Origin: Lachnospiraceae bacterium
GTDB taxonomy: Bacteria; Bacillota; Clostridia; Lachnospirales; Lachnospiraceae
Assembly (NCBI GenBank): GCA_015056795.1
Contig: SVFO01000007.1
Location: forward strand, 48,375 to 112,374
DNA length: 64,000 bases
Direction of reading: 5' to 3'
A program made the position numbers and the translations under genes. Numbering within the stretch: position 1 is the stretch's first letter; each line of letters starts with the position of its first letter. The notes beneath the pieces are model-generated. The model searched no databases. It saw nothing but the letters and a program-made list of their open reading frames with translations, and had not been told where the DNA came from. Below, piece by piece: positions 8,064 to 15,718 of the stretch.

Positions 8064-9089
8064 ATGCAAGAGTTAAACATAGGTGCAAACGAAGCTGGTC
8101 AACGCTTCGATAAATATTTGAAAAAACTCTTTCCAGAAGCTCCCTCTGGGTTACTTTATGGTCAGCTGCGCAAAAAGAATCTCACCTTAAACGGAAAAAA
8201 GGCGGAAGGGAAGGAAATCCTAAAGGAAGGCGACCTTGTACAATGCTTTTTTAGTAAGGATACCTTTGATAAATTTCGTGGACTTGCCGCAAAAGAGCAC
8301 GAGACAAACGCCTACCAAAAGGCCTATCAGAAGCTTCGAGGCATTCAAGTTCTATACGAGGATTCCAATTTCCTATTCTTAAATAAGCCTGTTGGCATTT
8401 TGACGCAAAAGGCCACACCAGAGGATCTCAGCCTAAATGAATGGATGATCGGTTATCTATTGCAAAGCGGAGCTTTTACTGAGAAGGAATTGGCAACCTT
8501 TTGTCCCTCCGTGGCCAATAGACTGGATCGTAATACAAGCGGCCTTGTACTTTGCGGAAAATCGCTCGTAGGGCTTCAGGTATTAAGCGAATTAATTCGA
8601 GATCGTAAGATACAGAAGTTTTATCATTGTATATGCCACGGGACGATTCAAACTCCTAAGACCTTGGAGGGGTATTTATCCAAGAATGAGACGACAAATC
8701 AAGTAACGATCTCTGCAAGGGCCATGGCAGGCGCAACACCGATCTGCACTAAATATCGCCCCTTGGCAACCACGATGGATTATACGCTGTTAGAAGTCGA
8801 ACTGATCACGGGAAAAACGCATCAGATTAGGGCGCATTTAGCATCCGAAGGACATGCGCTTTTGGGTGATGCAAAATATGGCAATGTAGATCAGGTAAAA
8901 GAAGACCAGCGAGAATTTGGATTAAAATCGCAGCTTCTCCATGCGCATCACGTTGTTTTCCCGAAGGAAGGAGAGCAGACGATGGAGGCCAGGGATTGGC
9001 AAAGAGTTTTAGCTCCCCTGATGGGCAAGACTATCTCCGCACCATTGCCATCCAAGTTCCAACAAATTCAGGCAACTATTTTTCAATGA
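8064..9089 (+). CDS. RluA-family pseudouridine synthase
   Basis: Isomerises uridine to pseudouridine in rRNA or tRNA. It has 341 residues. An S4-like RNA-binding N-terminus (GQRFDKYLKKLFPEA, KKNLTLNGKKAEG) precedes the catalytic domain with LNKPVGILTQK, the catalytic aspartate in NRLDRNTSGLVLCGK (about residue 153) and GKTHQIRAHLASEGHALLGD. It is distinct from the RluD-like gene at 36.7 kb and the RsuA domain at 5.2 kb, so the window has three synthases of two families. The target position is not readable. No clear Shine-Dalgarno site precedes the ATG, so it may rely on coupling. Confidence 0.92.
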   Translation: MQELNIGANEAGQRFDKYLKKLFPEAPSGLLYGQLRKKNLTLNGKKAEGKEILKEGDLVQCFFSKDTFDKFRGLAAKEHETNAYQKAYQKLRGIQVLYEDSNFLFLNKPVGILTQKATPEDLSLNEWMIGYLLQSGAFTEKELATFCPSVANRLDRNTSGLVLCGKSLVGLQVLSELIRDRKIQKFYHCICHGTIQTPKTLEGYLSKNETTNQVTISARAMAGATPICTKYRPLATTMDYTLLEVELITGKTHQIRAHLASEGHALLGDAKYGNVDQVKEDQREFGLKSQLLHAHHVVFPKEGEQTMEARDWQRVLAPLMGKTISAPLPSKFQQIQATIFQ

Positions 9090-9116
9090 TCCTTACATAT
9101 TGGGAAGGAGAACGAC

Positions 9117-9659
9117 ATGGCAACATGGAATTCCCGGGGACTTCGCGGTTCCACCCTGGAGGAAATGATCAACCGCACAAATGAACGATATGACGAGCTT
9201 GGCCTTGCCTTAATCCAGAAGGTACCCACACCGATTACACCCGTCAAAATGGACGCGGGCAAGAACCAGATCACGCTTGCCTATTTTGACCAGAAGAGTA
9301 CCGTGGACTATATTGGCGCCGTACAAGGAATTCCTGTCTGTTTTGACGCCAAGGAATGTGCCGTGGATACCTTTAACCTGCAAAACATCCATGCCCATCA
9401 GGTAAAATTCATGGAGAAATTTGAAAAGCAGGGGGGTATCGCTTTTTTTCTGATCTTTTATTCTCATAAGGACATTCTCTATTATCTGCCCTATGAAATG
9501 CTGAAATTCTTCTGGGCCAGGGCGGAAAACGGCGGAAGAAAGAGCTTTCGATATGACGAGCTCAATCCAGCCTATGTTCTTCCGAAGGTCAGCGGACTTC
9601 TGGTTCCTTACCTAGAAGGCATGAAAATCGACCTCGAAGACCGTGACGGACTAGATTAA
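9117..9659 (+). CDS. recU: Holliday junction resolvase RecU
   Basis: Endonuclease of 180 residues that resolves four-way junctions in recombinational repair and chromosome segregation in Firmicutes. Family features are the N-terminal NSRGLRGSTLEEMINRTNERY, the acidic active-site segment VDYIGAVQGIPVCFDAKEC and the later HQVKFMEKFEKQGGIAFFLIF. AAGGAG lies just upstream of the ATG. In Bacillus recU sits beside a class A PBP gene; here it follows a pseudouridine synthase by 27 bases and ends the operon. The his promoter begins 40 bases later. Confidence 0.94.
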   Translation: MATWNSRGLRGSTLEEMINRTNERYDELGLALIQKVPTPITPVKMDAGKNQITLAYFDQKSTVDYIGAVQGIPVCFDAKECAVDTFNLQNIHAHQVKFMEKFEKQGGIAFFLIFYSHKDILYYLPYEMLKFFWARAENGGRKSFRYDELNPAYVLPKVSGLLVPYLEGMKIDLEDRDGLD

Positions 9660-9699
9660 ATAAGGAATCAGAAAAGATTAATATTTTCAAAAATTATGG

Positions 9700-9750
9700 T
9701 TGACAAGGATATTTTAGTGTGGTAGTATGGTAGCACGCTACCACGCTAAA
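9700..9750 (+). promoter_or_regulatory. his operon promoter with overlapping palindromic operator
   Basis: A sigma-A type promoter: TTGACA (9700-9705), a 17-bp spacer and TAGTAT (9723-9728). Across the -10 and predicted start lies an inverted repeat of 13 bp arms, TTTAGTGTGGTAG (9713-9725) and CTACCACGCTAAA (9738-9750), with one mismatch. A second palindrome, GGTAGC/GCTACC (9729-9742), is nested inside it. The layout is that of a repressor operator. The gap to hisZ is short and shows no T-box or leader peptide. Confidence 0.8.
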
Positions 9751-9791
9751 GTATTTTTATGTGTGTAACTTACATTTAGGAGATTTCATCT

Positions 9792-10931
9792 ATGAATCAA
9801 AGATTATTACATACGCCAGAAGGCGTGAGAGATATTTACGGAAAAGAATATGCCAGAAAGCTTAGCATTGAGAAAACGCTTCATTCCCTCATTGCCGGCT
9901 ATGGATATGAGGATATTCAGACACCAACCTTTGAATATTTTGACGTGTTCTCCAAAGAGATCGGAACGATTCCCAGTAAGGAGCTATACAAATTCTTCGA
10001 CAAGGAAGGAAACACCTTAGCGCTTCGTCCTGATTTTACGCCTTCCATGGCCAGATGTGCAGCAAAGTATTTCATGGAGGAAAAGCATCCCATCCGTTTT
10101 GCTTATCAGGGAAACACCTTTATCAACACCTCGAATCTTCAGGGAAAGCTAAAGGAAATCAAGCAGATGGGTGCGGAGCTGATCAATGATCCCAGCGTTG
10201 AAGCGGATGGCGAGATCATCGCATTGATCGTAGAATCCTTGAAGGCAGTTGGACTAAAGGAATTTCAGGTTAGCATCGGTATGGTGGAGTATTTTAAGGG
10301 CCTGTGTCAGGAGGCTGGTTTGGATGAAGAGACCGAAATGGATCTTCGCGCCTGCATCTCTGGCAAGAACTTCTTTGCAGCGCAGGAGCTTTTGATGGAG
10401 CGCAATGTGTCTGACCCTTATCGCGAGATTTTATTAAAGGTGGCTGATTTGTTCAACAGCATGACCTCCTTCGAGGATGCGAAAAAGCTGGTCAACAATG
10501 AAAGATCCCTTTCCGCGATTGAGCGTTTGGAAAAGCTGGATGCCGTATTAAAGCTCTATGGCGTCGCAGATTATGTTTCCTATGATCTTGGCATGCTGAG
10601 TAAGTATAATTATTATACTGGTGTCATTTTCAAGGCATATACCTATGGTGTCGGCAATGCCATCATCACGGGCGGTCGTTATAACACCTTGCTTTCCCGT
10701 TTTGGTAAGGATGCACCTGCCGTTGGGTTTGCCATTGTGATTGACGATCTGATGGAAGCTCTGTCAAGACAACAGGGTCCGCTTCCCGATACCAAAGAAA
10801 TCACAACCATGTATTATGATGCTAACACCGAGGGAGACTTCGCTAAGGTTCTGAAGGAAGCCCAGAAGCTTCGTGCGGAAGGCCATAAGGTTGCCTTGCT
10901 TGCGAAAGAGAACGGCGAAGGAAAGGAATAA
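9792..10931 (+). CDS. hisZ: ATP phosphoribosyltransferase regulatory subunit HisZ
   Basis: A HisRS-like paralogue of 379 residues that forms a complex with the short form of HisG and is needed for its activity and histidine feedback. Class II synthetase-like motifs are visible (LRPDFTPSMARCAAKYF, the IRFAYQGNTF segment, and GGRYNTLLSRFGKDAPAVGFAI), but there is no anticodon-binding domain, which separates it from HisRS. AGGAG lies 12 bases before the ATG. First gene of the operon, 6 bases before hisG, as expected for an interacting pair. Confidence 0.95.
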   Translation: MNQRLLHTPEGVRDIYGKEYARKLSIEKTLHSLIAGYGYEDIQTPTFEYFDVFSKEIGTIPSKELYKFFDKEGNTLALRPDFTPSMARCAAKYFMEEKHPIRFAYQGNTFINTSNLQGKLKEIKQMGAELINDPSVEADGEIIALIVESLKAVGLKEFQVSIGMVEYFKGLCQEAGLDEETEMDLRACISGKNFFAAQELLMERNVSDPYREILLKVADLFNSMTSFEDAKKLVNNERSLSAIERLEKLDAVLKLYGVADYVSYDLGMLSKYNYYTGVIFKAYTYGVGNAIITGGRYNTLLSRFGKDAPAVGFAIVIDDLMEALSRQQGPLPDTKEITTMYYDANTEGDFAKVLKEAQKLRAEGHKVALLAKENGEGKE

Positions 10932-10937
10932 CGAACG

Positions 10938-11609
10938 ATGGATGCAAAATTTAACGATGAAAGATATTTAACCTTTGCCCTAGGCAAGGGAAGACTTGCC
11001 AATAAAACCTTGGAAATCCTCGAGAAGATTGGCATTACCTGCGAGGAAATGAAGGATAAGAATTCCAGAAAGCTCATTTTTGTCAACGAAGAGCTCAAGA
11101 TGAAATTTTTTTTGGCCAAGGGACCTGACGTGCCTACCTATGTTGAGCTTGGCAGTGCGGACGTCGGTGTCGTAGGATATGATACCGTTTTGGAGGAGAA
11201 TCGTAATGTTTACGAGGTATTAGATCTTGGCTTCGGGAAATGCCGCATGTGTGTCTGCGGTCCCGAGAGTGCAAAGGAGCTGTTACGACACCATGAGAGA
11301 ATTCGCGTGGCAAGTAAATATCCCAACATTGCCAAGGATTATTTTTATAACAAAAAGCACCAAACCGTTGACATCATCAAATTGAATGGTTCCGTGGAGC
11401 TAGGACCCTTGGTTTCCCTGTCCGATGTCATTGTTGACATTGTAGAGACAGGTTCCACACTGAAGGAAAATGGTTTGCAGGTTTTGGAAGAGGTATGTCC
11501 CTTGAGTGCCAGAATGATCGTCAATCCCGTAAGCATGCAGATGGAAAAGGCAAGAATTCGGGATTTAGTGCTTCGCATTCGGGAATATCTTGATTCCGAA
11601 AAGGCTTGA
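10938..11609 (+). CDS. hisG: ATP phosphoribosyltransferase catalytic subunit HisG (short form)
   Basis: Condenses ATP with phosphoribosyl pyrophosphate, the first and committed step of histidine synthesis. The 223-residue length lacks the C-terminal regulatory domain of long HisG, so it must work with HisZ, which is encoded immediately upstream. Motifs are ALGKGRLANKTLEIL at the N-terminus, GSADVGVVGYDT, and the PRPP-binding IVDIVETGSTLKENGL. hisD follows after 32 bases. Confidence 0.96.
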   Translation: MDAKFNDERYLTFALGKGRLANKTLEILEKIGITCEEMKDKNSRKLIFVNEELKMKFFLAKGPDVPTYVELGSADVGVVGYDTVLEENRNVYEVLDLGFGKCRMCVCGPESAKELLRHHERIRVASKYPNIAKDYFYNKKHQTVDIIKLNGSVELGPLVSLSDVIVDIVETGSTLKENGLQVLEEVCPLSARMIVNPVSMQMEKARIRDLVLRIREYLDSEKA

Positions 11610-11641
11610 AAAGATTAGCATGAAAATGAGAGGTGAATCCT

Positions 11642-12931
11642 ATGAGAATCGTAAATTTAACACAGGAAACAAAGAAGAATATTTTAGGGGATTTATTAAA
11701 GAGAAGCCCCAACAATTATGGAAAATATGAAGATACTGTCAATGAAATTCTTGCAAACGTCAAAGCGAACGGTGATCAGGCATTGTTTGAGTACACAAAG
11801 AAATTTGATCGTTTTGATTTGTCCGCAGAGAATATTCAGGTAACTCGTCAGGAGATCGACGAAGCCTACAAGAAATTGGATCCTGCTTTGATCGAGGTCA
11901 TTCGGAAGGCTGCGGAAAATATTCGTGTTTTCCACAACAAGCAGCTTCGTACCAGCTGGTTTGATGCAAAGCCCGACGGAACCATTCTTGGCATGAAGAT
12001 TACGGCATTAGAGAAGGTTGGCGTTTATGTTCCTGGTGGAAAAGCCGCTTATCCCAGCAGCGTTTTGATGAATGTTGTTCCTGCGAAGGTTGCAGGAGTG
12101 GATCAGGTCATCATGACGACCCCTCCCGGAGCTGACGGCACCGTAAATCCAGGAACTCTCGTGGCTGCCGATATTGCAGGCGTTGACGTCATCTACAAGG
12201 TTGGTGGTGCTCAGGCGATCGCAGCGCTTGCTTATGGCACGGAGTCCATTCCGAAGGTGGATAAGATTACTGGACCTGGAAATATTTTCGTTGCCTTGGC
12301 AAAGAAGGCCGTTTATGGCTATGTCAGCATTGATTCGATTGCTGGTCCCAGTGAGATTTTGGTTCTTGCTGACGAGACTGCAAATCCTCGTTATGTTGCC
12401 GCAGATTTGCTTTCCCAGGCTGAACATGATGAGCTGGCCAGTGCCATTTTGATCACGACCTCAAGCGAGCTGGCAAAGAAGGTTTCTGAGGAAGTCGATG
12501 GCTTTGTAGCAATCCTGGAGCGTAAGGAGATCATTCAGAAGTCCTTAGATAATTATGGTTACATTTTGGTGGCAGATAACATGCAGGATGCGATTGACGC
12601 GGTGAATGAAATTGCATCTGAGCACTTGGAAATCCTAACCAAGAATCCCTTCGATATTATGACGAAGATTCGAAATGCAGGAGCCATCTTCCTCGGCGAG
12701 TATGCTTCGGAGCCTCTGGGCGATTATTTTGCAGGTCCGAACCACATTCTTCCGACTAATGGAACGGCAAAGTTCTTCTCGCCTGTAAACGTAGATGACT
12801 TCATCAAGAAGAGTAGCATTATCTCTTATTCCAGAGAGGCACTGGAGAAGGTTAACAAAGATATTATCATGTTTGCGAAGAGCGAGGGCTTGACGGCTCA
12901 CGCCAACAGCATTAAGGTTCGGTTTGAATAA
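11642..12931 (+). CDS. hisD: Histidinol dehydrogenase HisD
   Basis: Zinc enzyme that oxidises L-histidinol to histidine in two NAD-dependent steps, the end of the pathway. It has 429 residues, the family norm. Typical segments are GVYVPGGKAAYPSSVLMNVVPA, KITGPGNIFVALAKK, AGPSEILVLADE and the catalytic ASEHLEI region. Start ATG 11642 is chosen because GAGAGGTG ends 6 bases before it; an in-frame GTG at 11633 overlaps that ribosome site. The stop is followed 11 bases later by a long stem-loop repeat, so transcription into hisB may be reduced. Confidence 0.96.
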   Translation: MRIVNLTQETKKNILGDLLKRSPNNYGKYEDTVNEILANVKANGDQALFEYTKKFDRFDLSAENIQVTRQEIDEAYKKLDPALIEVIRKAAENIRVFHNKQLRTSWFDAKPDGTILGMKITALEKVGVYVPGGKAAYPSSVLMNVVPAKVAGVDQVIMTTPPGADGTVNPGTLVAADIAGVDVIYKVGGAQAIAALAYGTESIPKVDKITGPGNIFVALAKKAVYGYVSIDSIAGPSEILVLADETANPRYVAADLLSQAEHDELASAILITTSSELAKKVSEEVDGFVAILERKEIIQKSLDNYGYILVADNMQDAIDAVNEIASEHLEILTKNPFDIMTKIRNAGAIFLGEYASEPLGDYFAGPNHILPTNGTAKFFSPVNVDDFIKKSSIISYSREALEKVNKDIIMFAKSEGLTAHANSIKVRFE

Positions 12932-12942
12932 AAGTGTAACAG

Positions 12943-13023
12943 AAGAACTCGGGGCTTGGATGGGATAATCTTTCTGGTAGACTTTAATACCCAGAAAGAT
13001 CACCCCATCCATCCCCTCGAGGT
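12943..13023 (+). repeat. Interspersed stem-loop repeat, copy A
   Basis: About 80-bp imperfect palindrome between hisD and hisB. It starts AAGAACTCGGGGCTTGG, has inner arms ATCTTTCTGG / CCAGAAAGAT around a 12-13 base loop, and ends CATCCCCTCGAGG. The middle stem is GGATGGG / CCCATCC. Copies B (54684-54760) and C (56276-56354, opposite strand) share the ends and inner arms but have different, still complementary, middle stems. Like copy C it starts about 10 bases after a stop codon, in the sense orientation of that gene. Confidence 0.85.
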
Positions 13024-13142
13024 ATGTGAAATTATAAATGTATGAATAGGCGTATAGTATATTAGGGTTTTATTCCAACTTGATTTGTGCCAGGAATTTT
13101 GTGTTAGAATGTGCTTAGAGATGACAGAAAGGAAAGTGGAGT

Positions 13143-13733
13143 ATGGAGAAGAGGGTTGCGGAGATTGCGCGGAAGACGAAGGAGACGGATATTAATATCA
13201 AGCTGGATCTGGATGGAGCAGGAAAGAGCAATATTTGTACGGGAATTGGTTTTTTTGACCACATGCTGGAGGGATTTTCAAAGCACGGTTTTTTTGATCT
13301 AGACGTTTCCGTAAAGGGTGATCTTCAGGTTGACGGACATCACACAGTTGAGGATACTGGCATTGTGCTCGGCAAGGCGATTGCAAACGCTGTTGGAGAC
13401 AAGCATGGGATTCGCCGCTATGGTTATTTTATCCTTCCCATGGATGATGCGTTGTGCCTTTGCGCCATTGATCTTTGTGGTCGTCCCTACTTAAATTTTG
13501 AATGTGAATTTCCTACGGAAAGGGTTGGTGAATTGGAGACGGAGCTTGTAAGAGAATTCTTCTATGCCATCAGTTATTCCGCCGGCATGAATTTACACAT
13601 TAAAATGCTCTCTGGCGTAAATACGCATCACATGATTGAAGCGATGTTTAAGGCCTTTGGAAAGGCTCTTGACGTTGCAACCAGCTATGACGAAAGAATT
13701 ACAGGTGTGCTTAGTACAAAGGGAGCACTGTAA
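13143..13733 (+). CDS. hisB: Imidazoleglycerol-phosphate dehydratase HisB
   Basis: Manganese enzyme catalysing the sixth step of histidine synthesis. At 196 residues it is the monofunctional form without the phosphatase domain of enterobacterial HisB. Metal-binding histidine motifs are FFDHMLEGFSKHGFFDL, DGHHTVEDTGIVLG and, near the C-terminus, GVNTHHMIEAMFKAFGKAL. GAAAGGAAAGTGGAG lies just before the ATG. It is separated from hisD by 211 bases that include stem-loop copy A, so it may also be transcribed separately. Confidence 0.96.
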   Translation: MEKRVAEIARKTKETDINIKLDLDGAGKSNICTGIGFFDHMLEGFSKHGFFDLDVSVKGDLQVDGHHTVEDTGIVLGKAIANAVGDKHGIRRYGYFILPMDDALCLCAIDLCGRPYLNFECEFPTERVGELETELVREFFYAISYSAGMNLHIKMLSGVNTHHMIEAMFKAFGKALDVATSYDERITGVLSTKGAL

Positions 13734-13823
13734 TTAAACATTTCGAATAGTATAAGCAAATGAAGGAATCCTTTGTTGCTTGCTTGAGAACGATAGACAA
13801 AAAAGAAAAGATGGGACATTAAC

Positions 13824-15107
13824 ATGAAAAAGAAATTTGTAGGTTGCATTTATTTATGGCAGGGGCATGCTGTAAAAAACTTAAATGATTTATCCATTCG
13901 GGAGACGGATCCCGTTCGTCTAGCAAAGCAGTATGATGAGCAGGGGATTGATGAGCTGATTGTTTTTGATCTTTCCAAGGGTGACCAGGAGCATGAGGCG
14001 GCCTTGGACATCATCAAGGAAATCTGCTCCGCGATTGAATCAGACGTCATTGGCGCTGGTAACATCAAGCGCATGGAGGATGTCAAGAAGCTCCTGTATG
14101 CAGGATGTAAAAAGGTTATCCTCAACTATGAGCTGGAAAGCAATGTCGCCCTGACCCAAGAGGTTTCTCAGAAATTTGGAAAGGATAAGATCCTTGCTTG
14201 CTTTGGCAAAGTAGAGACCATCTTTGACAACCTAAAGGTAGCAGAGGAGTTCTTATCAGGACTTGTGCTATTAAATCCTCACATCATTCGTGAGGTGGCT
14301 GAAATTACAAAGCTTCCCTGCATCGTCTTTATCAATCAGATTGCTCTGAATAAGCTCATAGAGATCTTTGGACAGGAGAATGTCTGCGGCATCACCGGAA
14401 ATACGATCAACGATAATGTCAAGGAGATCCCTAGTCTTAAGGAGCTTTGCAAGGAAAATGGCATTGCCATCGAAGCTTTAGAACCCGCCTTTTCTTGGGA
14501 GCAGCTGAAAAAAGGAGTGGACGGTCTTGTTCCCGTTGTCATTCAGGACTATCGCACGCTTGAGGTTTTGATGGTTGCCTACATGAATGAGGAGGCCTAT
14601 TACGAGACCTTAAAGACCGGAAAGATGCATTATTACAGTCGTTCCCGTCAGTCGCAGTGGTTGAAGGGGGAGACCAGTGGTCATTTCCAGTATGTTCGTA
14701 GTCTTACGGCGGACTGTGATTTAGACACCATTCTTGCAAAGGTAAATCAGGTCGGCGTTGCCTGCCATACAGGCGCAAGAAGCTGCTTCTTTAATGAGAT
14801 CGCGAAGAAGGACTATGAGGAGGCAGATAATCCGTTACAGGTGTTTGAGGAGGTCTTTGGAGTCATCAAGGATCGCAAGGCGCATCCAAAGGAAGGCTCC
14901 TACACCAATTACCTTTTCGACAAGGGCATCGACAAGATTTTGAAAAAGCTCGGAGAGGAAGCAACGGAGATTGTCATTGCAGCTAAGAATCCCAATCCGA
15001 ACGAAATCAAATATGAAATTAGCGATTTCCTGTATCATATGATGGTACTGATGGCCGAAAAGGACATCACCTGGGAGGAAATTACTACAGAACTCGCAAA
15101 TCGTTAA
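13824..15107 (+). CDS. hisI: HisIE with an N-terminal HisF-like pseudo-barrel
   Basis: A 427-residue protein of three parts. Residues about 230-325 are phosphoribosyl-AMP cyclohydrolase (HisI), with metal motifs DCDLD (298-302) and CHTGARSCFF (314-323). Residues about 335-427 are phosphoribosyl-ATP pyrophosphatase (HisE), with KKLGEEATEIVIAAKN and EISDFLYH. Residues 1 to about 215 resemble HisF/HisA barrels (DPVRLAKQYDEQGIDELIVFDL, GAGNIKRMEDVKKLLYAGCKKVIL). The HisF catalytic aspartate motif CLDVKDG reads CIYLWQG, and the second aspartate region reads ACFGK, so the barrel is probably inactive. True hisA, hisF, hisH and hisC are not in this window. Confidence 0.92.
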   Translation: MKKKFVGCIYLWQGHAVKNLNDLSIRETDPVRLAKQYDEQGIDELIVFDLSKGDQEHEAALDIIKEICSAIESDVIGAGNIKRMEDVKKLLYAGCKKVILNYELESNVALTQEVSQKFGKDKILACFGKVETIFDNLKVAEEFLSGLVLLNPHIIREVAEITKLPCIVFINQIALNKLIEIFGQENVCGITGNTINDNVKEIPSLKELCKENGIAIEALEPAFSWEQLKKGVDGLVPVVIQDYRTLEVLMVAYMNEEAYYETLKTGKMHYYSRSRQSQWLKGETSGHFQYVRSLTADCDLDTILAKVNQVGVACHTGARSCFFNEIAKKDYEEADNPLQVFEEVFGVIKDRKAHPKEGSYTNYLFDKGIDKILKKLGEEATEIVIAAKNPNPNEIKYEISDFLYHMMVLMAEKDITWEEITTELANR

Positions 15108-15114
15108 AGCTTAG

Positions 15115-15165
15115 GGGCGATATGAATGTTTTCTGATCAAGATAATATCCATATCGCCCTTTTTC
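15115..15165 (+). terminator. Intrinsic terminator of the his operon
   Basis: Inverted repeat GGGCGATATG (15115-15124) and CATATCGCCC (15150-15159), with a 25-base loop region, followed directly by a T-run (15160-15164). It starts 7 bases after the hisIE stop codon. Confidence 0.88.
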
Positions 15166-15223
15166 TATTCAATGCTTCATAACTCCGATGTTTTACATGA
15201 TTTCCGAAGGGTCTCATCTTGTC

Positions 15224-15439
15224 CTAAGGGAGCTTTCCTATGTTGATGTTTGCCAGAAGCTCCTGTCCACCCATGACAAGGATTTCCTCATAATCCGTTG
15301 CCATGCTTTCAAAAATCGCCTCTGTCTGAAAACCATCCTTCGCTAAAATATTACTTCGATCGCAGTACAAAATTCCTCCTACACACAGCAATGTCAAAAT
15401 GACTCGAATCCATTCTTTTCCTGAAAGCTTCATAAGCAT
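15224..15439 (-). CDS. Possible small membrane or exported protein
   Basis: An opposite-strand frame of 71 residues in the gap between the his operon and moxR. The N-terminus looks like a signal anchor (KEWIRVILTLLCVGGILYC), with a short polar tail (DGFQTEAIFESMATDYEEILV). The ribosome site is weak and I recognise no family. Either ATG at 15439 or the one 6 bases later could start it. It may be real, because it is the only coding candidate in more than 600 bases, but it could also be chance. Confidence 0.35.
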   Translation of the reverse strand: MLMKLSGKEWIRVILTLLCVGGILYCDRSNILAKDGFQTEAIFESMATDYEEILVMGGQELLANINIGKLP

Positions 15440-15496
15440 ACCAATCTCGCTTTTTAATCATATTTACGCTGCAAACGGAAAGCTAGAACATTTGCA

Positions 15497-15525
15497 TTGT
15501 GTAATAAGCCGATTTGTGATAAAAT
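15497..15525 (+). promoter_or_regulatory. Promoter of the moxR operon
   Basis: TTGTGT (15497-15502), a 17-bp spacer and TAAAAT (15520-15525). The predicted start is near 15532, so the leader of roughly 185 bases before moxR consists largely of the mini-hairpin array. Confidence 0.55.
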
Positions 15526-15701
15526 AAAACATGCATAAGAAAAACAAGCGGCTGCGAAGCAGACATTTGTTTTTCATGCATGTTTTAACGAGAAAGCTGA
15601 TTTGCGAAGCAAATCAACGAAGCTGCGAAGCAGCGTGCTTTCGAGTTTATGAAAAAATAACATACAAACAAAACAATTGGCTGCGAAGCAGACATTTGTT
15701 C
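15526..15701 (+). repeat. Array of GCGAAGC mini-hairpins in the moxR leader
   Basis: Four hairpins share a GCGAAGC core: CTGCGAAGCAG (15552-15562), GATTTGCGAAGCAAATC (15599-15615), GCTGCGAAGCAGC (15622-15634) and CTGCGAAGCAG (15681-15691). The first is the tip of a larger hairpin (15526-15586) with arms AAAACATGCAT / ATGCATGTTTT and GAAAAACAA / TTGTTTTTC. The first and last copies share the following ACATTTGTT. The sequence is not coding in any convincing way. Confidence 0.85.
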
Positions 15702-15718
15702 GGGAGGTTTAGCAAGCT

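Noticed and set aside
9750..9791. T-box, attenuator or leader peptide for the his operon
   Set aside because: The leader is too short, and I see no T-box core or run of histidine codons.
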